NCBI GenBank assembly: GCA_947561585.1
Contig: CANNZV010003184.1
Location: forward strand, 1 to 64,000
DNA: 64,000 nucleotides
Reading direction: 5' to 3'
Source of the DNA: Caprella mutica
Lineage: Eukaryota > Arthropoda > Malacostraca > Amphipoda > Caprellidae
Part shown: one piece after another, positions 12,451 to 22,516 of the stretch
Layout of the letters: each line of letters starts with the position of its first letter
How positions within the stretch are numbered: position 1 is the stretch's first letter
Made by a program: the position numbers and the translations under genes
The notes under the pieces: model-generated
What the model saw: only the letters and a program-made list of their open reading frames with translations
Databases searched by the model: none
Told to the model about the DNA's origin: nothing

Positions 12451-12629
12451 CCAGTCTGCAGAAACTGGTTAAGTGTTCGTAGAGATCTTTTAATCTGTTC
12501 GTAGCAAAATTAATGTAAATATAGGAATTAATTTAGAAGTGTTCGTAGCAAAATTAATGTAAATATAGGAATTAATTCAAAATTGTTCGGAGAGAATATC
12601 CCAAATATCTCACATATTCTGCAGACTGG
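12451..12629 (-). mobile_element. MITE type B, inverted copy, TSD AGGTTTAC
   Basis: 179 bp, near-identical to the reverse complement of 11731-11909, flanked by AGGTTTAC at 12443-12450 and 12630-12637. Confidence 0.92.
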
Positions 12630-12681
12630 AGGTTTACCATATATAATACATTCTTGATAATATAATAATACAGATACAGAT

Positions 12682-12938
12682 CCAGAGTGGAATAATAACT
12701 CATTTCAGATTGACTAGTAACTCTGTTAGGAATTTAGAATGAACAAAAATTGTTCATTTTAACCCTAAAAAATGCAGAAATCAGTAAATTATTTTATAAA
12801 TTTCAACTCCGCAGTGAAAACTAATATAAAATAAGTCATTTAAGCTTCACAATTGGTCTTGTTTTGATAATAAACATCACTGATGGGAATGCATGAAGTT
12901 AGGAGTAACTCTGTTAGAATTTATGTTTTCCAGTCTGG
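12682..12938 (+). mobile_element. MITE type E, TSD ATACAGAT
   Basis: 257-bp element from CCAGAGTGG (a mutated CCAGACTGG) to CCAGTCTGG, flanked by ATACAGAT at 12674-12681 and 12939-12946. The right third recurs at 37291-37372. Confidence 0.85.
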
Positions 12939-13310
12939 ATACAGATTTCACATTATATACGGTAATATACCTTATAAATACCCTTCAAATCAAATGGGCT
13001 GGCAAATTGGTGGGAAAACATAAGAACATGTCTTGATATTTAGAACTTGTTCAATCACTTCAGTGACGCTATTATGATGTATGTATTATGATGAACATAT
13101 CAGTTACAATTTCAGCACGATTTGATGACGTTACAGTGATGCTACGTGATGATAATCACTTAAGACTTAGGTATTTGTTTGCTTTTAGATACGTATCTTC
13201 TGTTTTGACCATTCAGTGTAACAGTGTTTATAGCTGACCAAGCTGATTTGCCTAGTGCAGTTATTTTAGTTTTTGACAGTCTTGTGAGGGACTGAGGGAT
13301 TTTGTGTCAG

Positions 13311-13470
13311 CCAGTCTGGAAAAATAGGTGCTTTCTGATGAACTAATTACTCTGTTGGAGTTTTACAGACTTCAAAAATTAATGGTAAATTGCTAAAAAT
13401 TGCATAATCCGCAGCATTTAGCATATAGAGTTCATCTGTTAGTGTTAGCCTAAGCAGTTTTCCAGACTGG
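13311..13470 (+). mobile_element. MITE type F, TSD TGTGTCAG
   Basis: 160 bp from CCAGTCTGG to CCAGACTGG, flanked by perfect TGTGTCAG duplications at 13303-13310 and 13471-13478. Confidence 0.9.
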
Positions 13471-13589
13471 TGTGTCAGCAATTAATTATGAGGGAGTTTT
13501 AGGGAAATTCAAAGTCGGCAATATGATGCAAAAACGAATTTCTGAATTTGATTAATGTCGACAAGAGCTTGCCGACATTTGACATTCTC

Positions 13590-13998
13590 TGGAACTAGGA
13601 TTCCACCGACATACATGTCGGTAGAATTTTTTTCCCTTCGAAATTGGGAAAATGTTGGTGGATCCATTCAATTTACTGGCCAGTCTGCAAAGCATGCTCA
13701 ATCAGTCTCCAGGTATTTAATTATTGGGGCAAATTTCTCTCCAAAGATTTTCAAATTTCAGACCAAAATGGGCAAAAAAAATTAAAATACTCTCCAATAA
13801 TTACATGTAAACATAGGAATTAATTAGAAAATTGTCACCGAATAATTCAGGAGACTAATTTTAAGACCTCAATAGTTGCCGGATAAACTTCACAACTTCA
13901 TGCATCTTTTGCAGACTAGAATTTACTTTAAATTTATGGTGTATTTTTTCAGCTTTTCAAAAAGTCAGTGGGATTTTGTGCACCAAAGAGAGACTGGG
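13590..13998 (-). mobile_element. Reverse type C MITE interrupted by a type G MITE
   Basis: 13590-13679 and 13920-13998 together match the reverse complement of type C (GGTGGATC, AAATTTATGGTG, TTTTGTGCACCAAA, ending AGACTGG). Between them lies a CCAGTCTG...CAGACTAG element at 13680-13919 with AAGCATGC and GGAGACTAATTTTAAG blocks. AATTTACT occurs at both junctions, but two extra G bases on the left make the duplication imperfect. Confidence 0.7.
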
Positions 13999-14138
13999 TG
14001 TAGAATCACCACCATGTTTCAGAGGCTGGAAAGTTGTAAGCCAATTTTGAGCCAAAATTTCACAAAAATTCTGAGCCAAGCCAATATGGCTCATTTTTTT
14101 GAAGATTTCAAGCCAAAATTAACATGGGATTCAATTTA

Positions 14139-14470
14139 TCAAGTAATATAGTATGGCTTATAAACTCTCCATTTGTCTCTCCAATTATCACCAAAATTCT
14201 CTCCAAAATGATCAAATTATCATAAATTCTCTCCAAAATAACATTGTAGCATAGGAGAAAATTAGATATTTCTCACCATTTACAATTGGAGGCCTCAAAA
14301 TAACTGTCTCAAACTCGCCATTAAAATGGCGAGTACTGTTGTTCATGCGACATTTTTAACATTTTCTGAGCTAATGATCCTTAATTTTTCCTATATTTAC
14401 ATGTATTTCACTGAGAACAGAGCCAAAATAGAGGATCTCTTGGAGAACAGTACATAAATTTTTGCATTCT
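14139..14470 (+). mobile_element. Fragments of type A and type I MITEs
   Basis: 14139-14335 matches type A (CAAGTAATATAGTATGGC ... CTCGCCATTAAAATGGCGAG) but lacks the right terminal repeat. It runs into 14336-14470, which matches the element around 14575 (GACATTTTTAACATTTTCT, AGAGCCAAAATAGAGGAT). Confidence 0.6.
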
Positions 14471-14643
14471 GGCTGTACCATAGGGTAAGAGCGTGTTGAA
14501 TTGGCACCCTTCAATAATCGACACCCACACTGTGTGGGCTCACACAGAAATTCAGAATAATAAGCCTCCAGCCCCAGTCTGCAGAATATGACACATTTTT
14601 AACATTTTCTGTGTGAACAATCCTTAATTTCCTCCTATATTTA

Positions 14644-15373
14644 CCAGTCTGTATTTGTTACACAAAATTCCACTGCCTTTTTGAAAAAGTTAAAAAATCC
14701 ACCATAAATTTCCAGTTCTTTTGCTGATCCACCAACATTTAACCCATTTTTTTCCACTGAAAATTAATGGTAACATAGCCCCCAGGGGCTCTATCCTGAA
14801 GCTGTCTGTGGTGAATGGAAGAGAAGGGGGGTGGTGTCCCTTGGGCCCCAAACTGTTGTAATTTGGATTATGGATTGTCATTTTTCATTTTTACCATGTT
14901 TATCATTTTTTTAACGCTACTTGCAGTTTTAGAGGATAGCACTAGGGTTATTCTCTTCAACTACGAGGTCTTAGATTTTGTGTTAGGTAGACTCGTAGGC
15001 TTGATTTACTATCACCTCTTCATTTTCCTCTTCCATCCGTGAGTGCAGCCACTGGTGCTTTTGTCCCGTTTCGTCACATTCCTTGGTAGCTTTTCTGCAT
15101 CCATGAGCATTGTCACCGACGGTGGTAAGTGACTTTGTTCATGGAGCCACTTTCCTCTCTGACTGCTTCTTCCAGTCCTTTGTATTTAATTTCCTTTTGA
15201 CGTCAGCGATATGGCCTTTGGTTCCGAAGCAGACGTTAAACCCCTACTAAAAAAAAATAATGGTAACATAGAAATAAATAGCTAAAAATCCACCGACTTT
15301 GCCAGAATATTATTTTCAATGGAGAAAAATTCCACAGACAAGTCGGTGGAATTTGCCATGAAATACAGACTGG
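14644..15373 (+). mobile_element. MITE type C (split), TSD TATATTTA
   Basis: Starts CCAGTCTGTATTTG and ends GAAATACAGACTGG, flanked by TATATTTA at 14636-14643 and 15374-15381. Its halves (14644-14778 and 15258-15373) match the type C copies at 11927 and 35644; the middle is the retroposon at 14779-15257. Confidence 0.9.
14779..15257 (+). mobile_element. SINE-like retroposon, 14-bp TSD and A-tail
   Basis: 479-bp insertion inside a type C MITE, flanked by perfect 14-bp duplications TAATGGTAACATAG at 14765-14778 and 15258-15271. It ends GCAGACGTTAAACCCCTACT followed by about ten A, so transcription was on the plus strand. Long target duplication plus A-tail is the signature of target-primed reverse transcription. 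Other copies: 3620-4085 (+), 45763-45905 (-), 49716-50080 (-), and fragments at 23160-23210 and 63630-63720. No RNA polymerase III A/B box was confirmed, so it may be a SINE or the tail of a LINE. Confidence 0.85.
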
Positions 15374-15773
15374 TATATTTACATATATTTTACAGAGAAC
15401 ACGAGCCAAAATAGAGGATTAATTGGAGAACACTCCAGCCAAACACTCGCTCTGAAATATCATTTTTTTGAATTGGTTTAGGTTTCAGCCAGTCTGCAGA
15501 ATATGGGACAATTTTAACATTTTCTGTGCGACAATTCTTAATTTCCGAGAGCTTCCATGTCGCCAAAGATCTTGGGAGACATTTTTTGATGGAAAAAATA
15601 TCTTTGCAAGATCTCAGAGACAATGTCCTAATTAATCCCTATGTTTACATTTTATTATTGGAGATATTTTTAGAAAATTCTCATCATTTTGGAGACTGAT
15701 TTAAAAATGTTTGGAGACGAATTGTTTTCAAAATAAAATCTCGGAGACAGATTTGACACACTTTGCAGACTGG

Positions 15774-15951
15774 GAACTTGACCCTACTGAAAAATGAAAA
15801 TTAGTTGAATTATAGCAGTAGCATACCTATTAATAGTATTAATTATGTTAAATTTCCTAATTTAATGCACTAATTTTCTGAGTTCCTAATGATTATTGAA
15901 TAACACTGATTTAGTCTTAGTGTATCATTTTATAACTTCTCCTATTTTCAG
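15774..15951. other. Upstream flank of first PLK4 exon seen
   Basis: Contains the branch/polypyrimidine region and the acceptor (TTTTCAG ending at 15951) of the first recognisable PLK4 exon. No ATG exon with a usable donor is visible here. Confidence 0.6.
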
Positions 15952-18900
15952 GGCTATACTATTCAGCGTGAAATAGGCCATGGAGGATTTTCACGTGTGT
16001 ACGAAGCAGAAGTTGTTGACTCTCCAGTCTCACAAGCTCCTTCGGCTCAGGGGACCAAAGTTGCAATCAAAATGGTAAGTCTAATCCTTTGAATTATTAT
16101 TAGAATAGTTTCCATCAGCTTTATAATTATAATAATAGTTTTCTTATGTTAAGTGTTATTTGACACTTACCTACTGTGACAGTACAGCAAGTAAGTGCGC
16201 AAAATTAATTTTTGTGCACTGTGCAAGTACACCCGGTGAGTGGTCAAAATTCACCCGCTCTATAGCTGTTTCTCTATCTAGCTATCTTACAAAGTTCTAA
16301 TTTGATGTCATATAGGTCTACTGTTGATCTATCTGCACACAAAAAATCAAATTGCTTGCTATTTAATTTTTTTTATAAAAACAATGTACGTGAATAATGC
16401 GCTCTTTCAATTAACTCTATTTTGAAAAAATGATATGATCTAGTTACTAGCTATGTAGAATAATATTGACATCTTTACTTTTATTTTACTACATATAATA
16501 AAAATTAGCTTACTAGAGATGCTAAAATAGCATATTTAATTATTTATAACTGATTACTCCTAATTGCCACATAGCTTTCCTGATTGTAGCTTATATTTGT
16601 AATTAAATTATTTTGTCATTTCATTAAAAATAACAGGTTTGAGTAATTTTTCACTCAATTTTTCTCAGAAGTTTAATAACCTTTTTCTTACTCCAGATGG
16701 ACATTCATTCAATCAAAGAGAAAAGACTTGAAGCTCGTGTACAGGAAGAAATAAACATCCACAGTCAACTGCAGCACCCATCCATTCTGGAGCTGTACAC
16801 ATCTTTCCAGGATGAGAATAACATCTACCTTGTCCTGGATATATGCCCTAAAGGAGACCTAGAGAAATATATGAAGTATCGTGAAGAGAATAATCAACCT
16901 TGCAGTGAAAATGAGAGTGAGTTGATCATCAATGATATTCTAATAGCAATTGGTAATATAGCTTGAAATAATGTCTCATCTATTTGTTACAAACAGTACT
17001 TTTTTAAAATTTGTAAATTTAAATTTAACTAAAAGCTGACCCTAAGAATTTTATTCTTTTGAAGGTCAAGGACCATAACCAAACTCACTGATCTTTATAA
17101 AGCTAATAAATGCCTTCTTATTTATTTTTATTCCTCACTGCAGTTGCTCGATATTTCCTCCAAATTGTCCATGGCGTGTTGCATCTTCATGACAAGAAAA
17201 TCATCCACAGAGATCTCAAACTTCACAACTTGCTGCTTCATGAAGACGGTAGGATTCTCATAGCAGACTTTGGTATGGCTACTCGATCTGTACCAGAGGT
17301 TGATCACCTGACTACATGCGGCACATTGCCTTACATGAGGTATGTCTGTCATGGAGACTGGAGTATACCTTTTTAGTTACAGTTCTATAAGGAATTTACC
17401 ATCTACTTAGTAAATTATAGACCGAGGTTCAGCTACAGTGTTGTTTATATATTAGCTATTTAACAAAATCACATATAGATTAATTTACATTGATTATTTT
17501 GCATAAAAGCTTTTTGTTCTCTTATTACTTTTGGTCACTATGGTTAATTTGTTCTCACTATTTCAGTCCTGAAGTTCGTGGCAAGAAGCCACACGGTCTT
17601 GCATCGGATGTGTACAGTCTGGGTGTCATCCTGCACAGGATGGTGGTGGGGAGACTGCCTCATCAGGATGGTGACTACTCTAAACACAGAAATGTGAGTG
17701 AATGAAGCTTGCAGATAATTACACTTTTAGGATGAATACTTAATTCCATTTTGTTAACAAACTTTTGATAGCTACCCAGGCAAGAACGATTTGTTCCAGG
17801 GATATTCCTTCAATTTCCCAGGAATAAATCCTTCTTGCCTGGGTATCTAGCTGAATGAAAATTCTTTTTAGCTGCTCGCATATAACTATATTTTCATTTC
17901 AACTTTAATTGTTGAATAAGCTAATTATTTTATTGATTTCTTTTTATTCAAAACAGTAGCTGCAAAATTATTATGCCATTTATGATTTAAATATTCAAAG
18001 ATAATAACCAGCTATGTATTGTTAGATTAGCTAATTCAAGTATGACGAAATTTGGGAATATTCAATTTAAATATCCTAGAACTTGAGTGCATGGAGGATA
18101 TTTGAAATGCCTTTTCTCTTGACAGATTCCACCGAATGTCAGTTCCCATTGTCGCAACCTGATAGAGTTGTGCCTTGAGAAAGATGTCAACCGTAGGATA
18201 GCTCTACGCAACATTCCCAACCACCCTTTCCTCAGTAACTGGAACAGTACCCTCAATACGAACATTGACAGTGGTCACTATACACTGTCAACTAATAACA
18301 CCAAACGAACAACCAGCCTTGGCATTATCGAGGAAAGTGATTATCCAAACCAATATGGGTACAGACAAATGTATCCAGAAAGGGACTATTCCAATTCTCG
18401 ATCAGGCTGTTCAAAAGCTTTCAGTGATAATCATGTCCCTCAGAATAATCGTGTGGGTGATAATTACGATCATTGCAGTGTGAATCAGGAGGTCAATTCC
18501 CGTCTGTTTGGGGGTGAGATGTACTCCAAGCCTCAAGATCCTGGGGGAGGGAGGTATTCACCACCTGTTAAAATAAAATCAAGGTGAGTAGTTTACCTGT
18601 TGTTATTATTACTTTGATTAGCTGTAGGGAAATTACGAATTGTCGATCGGTTTCACATATTTGGCTATAAGGAAAAAGATAGAATTATTATTTTATTTTC
18701 ATTATTATAGCTATAGCGAGCCGTTCTTTTTTATAGCTATATATGACCGAAGATGTGAAGTTTTCAGACATTTCGTAGTTTACTCTATATCCTATATCTC
18801 TAATTTCATTCAGAGTAATATAAATTCAATACATCCGTCACTTGTGCTTTTTTCTTTTAAAATTTATTTCATTAAACTTTTTATCTATAGTTGTAACTAA

Positions 18901-21900
18901 GAATTCTTGTTCAGACTTTAAATATGAAACAATTTTTTTTTCCAGTTCTTCCAAAAGTGTTCGTTGTAATGGTGGTTTGATGGGACAACTGAAAAAGACT
19001 ATGGCCTCCCTACCTCAACAGTTCAGCAACAGGGAAATGATGCAGTCTTTACAGTCTAACAATACTAACCTAGCGTGTGTGCCCCAATCCACCCGGTACA
19101 AGGACATGGTCTGCCCCCCGCCCCCCTATGGGGGGTTTCTGAGTGAGAGAACCGTTAGATCCAGAGAGAGAAATGACTTGATCTTTCCATTGACAGAGAG
19201 ACCGAGATCTCACTCTGAAGACAGACGAGACAATCACTATCTCGACAGTGTACCTAATATCAATAATAGTCCATTGGATAGGAGAAAAAAGAGCCTGTCG
19301 CAGGGTAACCTTCCTGATTTGGATAATAATGAATGCTCTTGTCATTCATCACACCGGTCACACTGTAATAAAAGTGAAAACAGTCAGTCCCACCAAAACA
19401 TCGGCAGACGTTCTAACTCCTATTCTCTCAGTTCTGATGAAAAGAGAACTATAAACCAAGATAGTTTGCATAGGGTATTTGCAAGGGATACAATATCCAC
19501 CATAAGTTGCATCAAAAAAAGCAAACACAGTTCAGGCAGATTAAAAAGCCTGTCTGCTAAGTGCCCTAAGATTTGCACCAAAAGGTTGAAGAGCAATACC
19601 TACACATCAGACAAAGACGTTCTACACATCACTGCTGATGGGTGTGTGTACGTAGAGGCAATTGAACGCGTGCGTGGAAAAGCTAAAGTCACTAGAGGGA
19701 TGAGAGTAAATCCTAATAGAGATGAGGTGAGTGAGAGGCTGTGTTATGAACTAATGGTCTGTTTCACATCTTTGGTCGTATAAGAAAAAAAAAACTTGGG
19801 TCATTAGCTACAATTACTACTTAATATTTAGGCCTTTTTTAATTGGTATCCATGATATCTGCAGGTATCATGCATACCAATAAAAATAATAATTATATAA
19901 TTTTTTCTTATAGCTATGACCGAAATATGGAGCTGACCGATAATTCGCATCTTGCCCTATTTTTTTAAAGTATCCTTAATTTCAAGTTTTTAATACTTCT
20001 CAATCTCCTTTACCCCAGATTACTGTTTACTCCATCAACAACGGAGCAGGGTTACCAATTGGAGAGCATCCAATTGGTCCCCCTCCAAGTTCTCCCTGTG
20101 ACACCTTCTCCTTTGACACACTCCCGCCCCTCCACTGGAAGAAGTACATTGCCGCCTCCAAGTTTGTGGAGGTGCAGCGGATCAACACCCCCAAAGTTAT
20201 CCACTACAGTGTGGAGGGGCGTAGTGTTCTTATGGAGAATAACGGCTACTTTGAGATGCTCTTCTACGCCACCAGTCAGTTACTAAGCAATTAGCACCAT
20301 GGAGATATTATTTGTTGAGATTTAAGAGAAGTTATTTAATTTATCGTGATTTACCCTATACATCCTTAACAATAATGCTATATCATTTTTATCTAATTAA
20401 TTTTGTATGTTTTTCCCTGTTAAAGATGACAAATACTTCTTCAGTGCTCACAAGTGTGAAGAAGTGAAAATAAACAGTGTGACGCACAAACTAATTGCTC
20501 TGGACTCTCAAAAGAAGAACTTATTTGACAGAGCAATGGAGGTGAGTGTCATACTAGAAAAAACAAACAAAAAAGTTTTTAATACTTACGAATTCACGGA
20601 CAGATCCACATAGTCGACCTTATATGTAAAAAATATATAATATAATTTATTTTAGTAGTTATATATATGATTTTTTCTTGTATTTTCGAAAATGTGGAAC
20701 ATTCTGATAACTCGAAACTTCCCCTAGCTAGCAATAGAATAAAAAAGTGCTTTCAAGAAATGCCTCATTGAATTAATTAGTAATTGCCATATATCGAGAA
20801 AAAGAAAAGTAGCTAGCTATTAATTTAAAATATCATGTGACAAGGTCAACTTTTCATTAAATTCATTGGAATATTTTCAGATGCGTGATTATTGTCTCGA
20901 GATAGAAGAGTTCATGACCACCATGAGCCCTAAGTATGGGCATGACCCATTCCCCATGAGGTGTGGTACCAAACCTGACCAGGGTGCTAAAGCTGTGGTG
21001 ACATCTGACGTCAAGAAACACAACGATAAGGAAAATGTGCGGCCTGGAAGAGGCATATCTGGAAACACCAACCACAAGGTATCTATCTAGATTAATTTAA
21101 ATCAAAATATAAAAAACTTCATGGGGACATGCGAGAACGTGTTAATTAAAGATTAGAAAAAATAACACAAACACTAGCTACTGCTTGCTAATTTGGTCTG
21201 ATAAAAGGTATCAAAAATACAGATAAGCTGTATTAGTTAGTTATGTACTTTTTTCTGATAATTTTTTATCTAAATCTCTGATAACCAGAGAATTACTAGA
21301 ATAAATTTCAGTTTGTCCTCCAACTATGTAAATCATCCAAATTTTTTGTGTTGTAATTCTAATCCTTTAGTAAAAGGTTTCTCACATCAGAAATAGGATA
21401 TAATCAATGTTTTTAGATTAATTATAATATCACTCAATCTGTTCCCTCAGACGTCAGAACTGTACCGCCACAGCAAGGAAGATAACAAAGCCTCTCCACT
21501 GATAGTGAGAGGCTCTAGCAGTGACCACACGCCCTTCGTACTGACTGATGTGAGTGTACAGTTAGTAACATCAAAGATATTATTATACTGCAGTAAGATC
21601 AACCACTCTCATAAATTTCAGTTTTATTTCAGTTTCGCCATCTGGATTTGAAAGCGGGAACTAAAGCAAAAGCATCATTTGGTGTTAATCAAAACACTGA
21701 AAGTTTCAGTGTTCAGGCAGAAGTTATACTGGATTAGCAGTGAAGTCATTCTTAAATCTACTTATTATTTAAATATTGAATGCTAGTTTCTGCTAGCATT
21801 CAATTGGAAGTTTAAGCAGAACTTCCAATGTTTTGATCAACACCAAATTTTGTTTCTTTAGTTCCCGCTTTCAAATATACAACTCGCTTTTAAAACAAAA

Positions 21901-22247
21901 ACCTGGCAGAGTGGTGGATCTATAGCCTTCTGTAACTTGAAAAGATTGTCCCACTCGTCTTTTATTTTCAAGAGTTGTGATCATTATTGATTTGTTACTA
22001 AATTATTGTAATGGATAGTTGATATAGAGAATCTAAGGAAACTGTAATTAGTTAGCTAATAGGTAATTTTTGTTGACAGAATGGCAGCAGGGCGAAGTTC
22101 ACAGACGGTACATCAGTGTACTTCAAAGGAGATGGGGAAGTAGTGTACCAAAGCAACACTTACAGAGGGGATAACTTACCACAAGACCTGAGGCACAAGC
22201 TACGTAAAGCTGCGTCTAACGTGCCTCTCATAGAGAGGAATTACTAA
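15952..22247 (+). CDS. PLK4: Polo-like kinase 4 (centriole duplication kinase), N-terminal exon missing
   Basis: Serine/threonine kinase that starts centriole duplication. Exons with continuous phase: 15952-16074, 16697-16916, 17144-17339, 17567-17693, 18126-18583, 18946-19726, 20019-20274, 20426-20541, 20881-21078, 21451-21549, 22080-22247 (stop TAA), giving 913 residues; human PLK4 has 970. Visible motifs: glycine loop GHGGFSRVYEAE, VAIKM lysine, HPSILELY, catalytic HRDLKLHN, DFGMAT, then CGTLPYMSPEV across a splice. After the kinase comes DSGHYT (18267-18284), matching the beta-TrCP/Slimb degron of PLK4. A long variable linker with many Ser follows (exons 5-6), then the cryptic polo-box pair (VLHITADG, ITVYSINNGAG, LPPLHWKKYIAASKFV, LMENNGYFEMLFY) and a C-terminal polo box (FTDGTSVYF ... 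LPQDLRHKLRKA). The exon holding the start codon (about 15 residues expected) was not found upstream. Family assignment is strong; exact exon ends are inferred from splice signals. Confidence 0.95.
17770..17852. repeat. Inverted repeat in PLK4 intron 4
   Basis: Arms AGCTACCCAGGCAAGAA and TTCTTGCCTGGGTATCTAGCT enclose a second small inverted pair (CCAGGGATATTCC / TTTCCCAGGAATAAATCC). A short foldback, probably MITE-derived. Confidence 0.75.
18267..18284 (+). other. PLK4: DSGxxT phosphodegron in PLK4
   Basis: Encodes DSGHYT just C-terminal to the kinase domain, where human PLK4 has DSGHAT. In PLK4 of other animals, autophosphorylation of this motif recruits SCF-betaTrCP/Slimb and limits kinase level; conservation here implies the same self-destruction control. 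Confidence 0.85.
18615..18790. mobile_element. Foldback element (PLK4 intron 5)
   Basis: Left part AGGGAAATTACGAATTGTCG then CGGTTTCACAT; right part TATATGACCGAAGATGTGAAG. These are the outer arms of the foldback family better seen at 57303-57450. The inner GGTATCC arms are absent. Confidence 0.55.
19735..19965. mobile_element. Foldback element just inside the PLK4 exon 6 donor
   Basis: Outer arms ATGGTCTGTTTCACATCTTTGG and ATGACCGAAATATGGAGCTGACC, with inner arms AATTGGTATCCATGATATC / GGTATCATGCATACCAAT meeting at a CTGCAG. The left arm begins about 10 bp after the exon donor at 19727, so an intact-looking splice site abuts the element. Confidence 0.7.
20585..20730. mobile_element. Foldback element (PLK4 intron 8)
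   Basis: TACGAATTCACGGACAGATCC on the left and GGAACATTCTGATAACTCG on the right are diverged outer arms of the same foldback family, around an AT-rich centre. Confidence 0.5.
21646..21876. mobile_element. 231-bp foldback MITE in PLK4 intron 10
   Basis: Near-perfect arms of about 48 bp start ATTTGAAAGCGGGAACTAAAG and end with its complement. Inside are two smaller hairpins (CACTGAAAGTTTCAGTG and GCTAGTTTCTGCTAGC). The apparent acceptor TTATTTCAG at 21624-21632 before it is not used in my model because phase and homology run directly from 21549 to 22080. Confidence 0.8.
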
Positions 22248-22458
22248 CACTGCCAAGATAAAGAATTGTTTGGTCACGTCTATTTTAGTATAACTTATTG
22301 TAATATTTTTATCGTGTAACTATTTTATAGTAAATTATTAATAAGTGCAATATGGATATTACCATACCAAGGAATACGAAATTGAATATAACTATTTTAT
22401 AATCAACTTCTATTATTCCCCTTCAACAGTTTAATATATTTCAGACATTTCGTTTCGA

Positions 22459-22464
22459 AATAAA
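22459..22464 (+). terminator. PLK4: Likely PLK4 poly(A) signal AATAAA
   Basis: AATAAA 212 bases after the PLK4 stop. A candidate PIGQ signal (ATTAAA on the minus strand at 22430-22435) lies before it, so the two convergent 3' ends probably overlap. Confidence 0.6.
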
Positions 22465-22516
22465 ATGACAATTTATAACGTAAAAATATATTCTTAGAGA
22501 TAAGTTGGTTGTGTGT

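Larger units (their letters stand above)
14573..15450 (+). mobile_element. Type I MITE hosting nested insertions
   Basis: CCAGTCTGCAGAATATGACAC begins at 14574 and its sequence resumes after the nested type C element at 15374 (ATATTTTACAGAGAACAC, AAAATAGAGGATTAATTGG). The right end is not clear: a partial relative starts at 15487 and ends GCAGACTGG near 15773 without a matching duplication. Confidence 0.6.

Noticed and set aside
15487..15773. Another CCAGTCTG...CAGACTGG MITE with its own TSD
   Set aside because: The ends look right, but flanks GGTTTCAG and GAACTTGA do not match, so it may be a recombinant of two elements; not counted among duplication-supported insertions.
21624..21730. Possible extra PLK4 exon after the TTATTTCAG acceptor
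   Set aside because: It lies within the arm of a foldback MITE, and exons 21451-21549 and 22080-22247 join in phase with continuous polo-box similarity without it.
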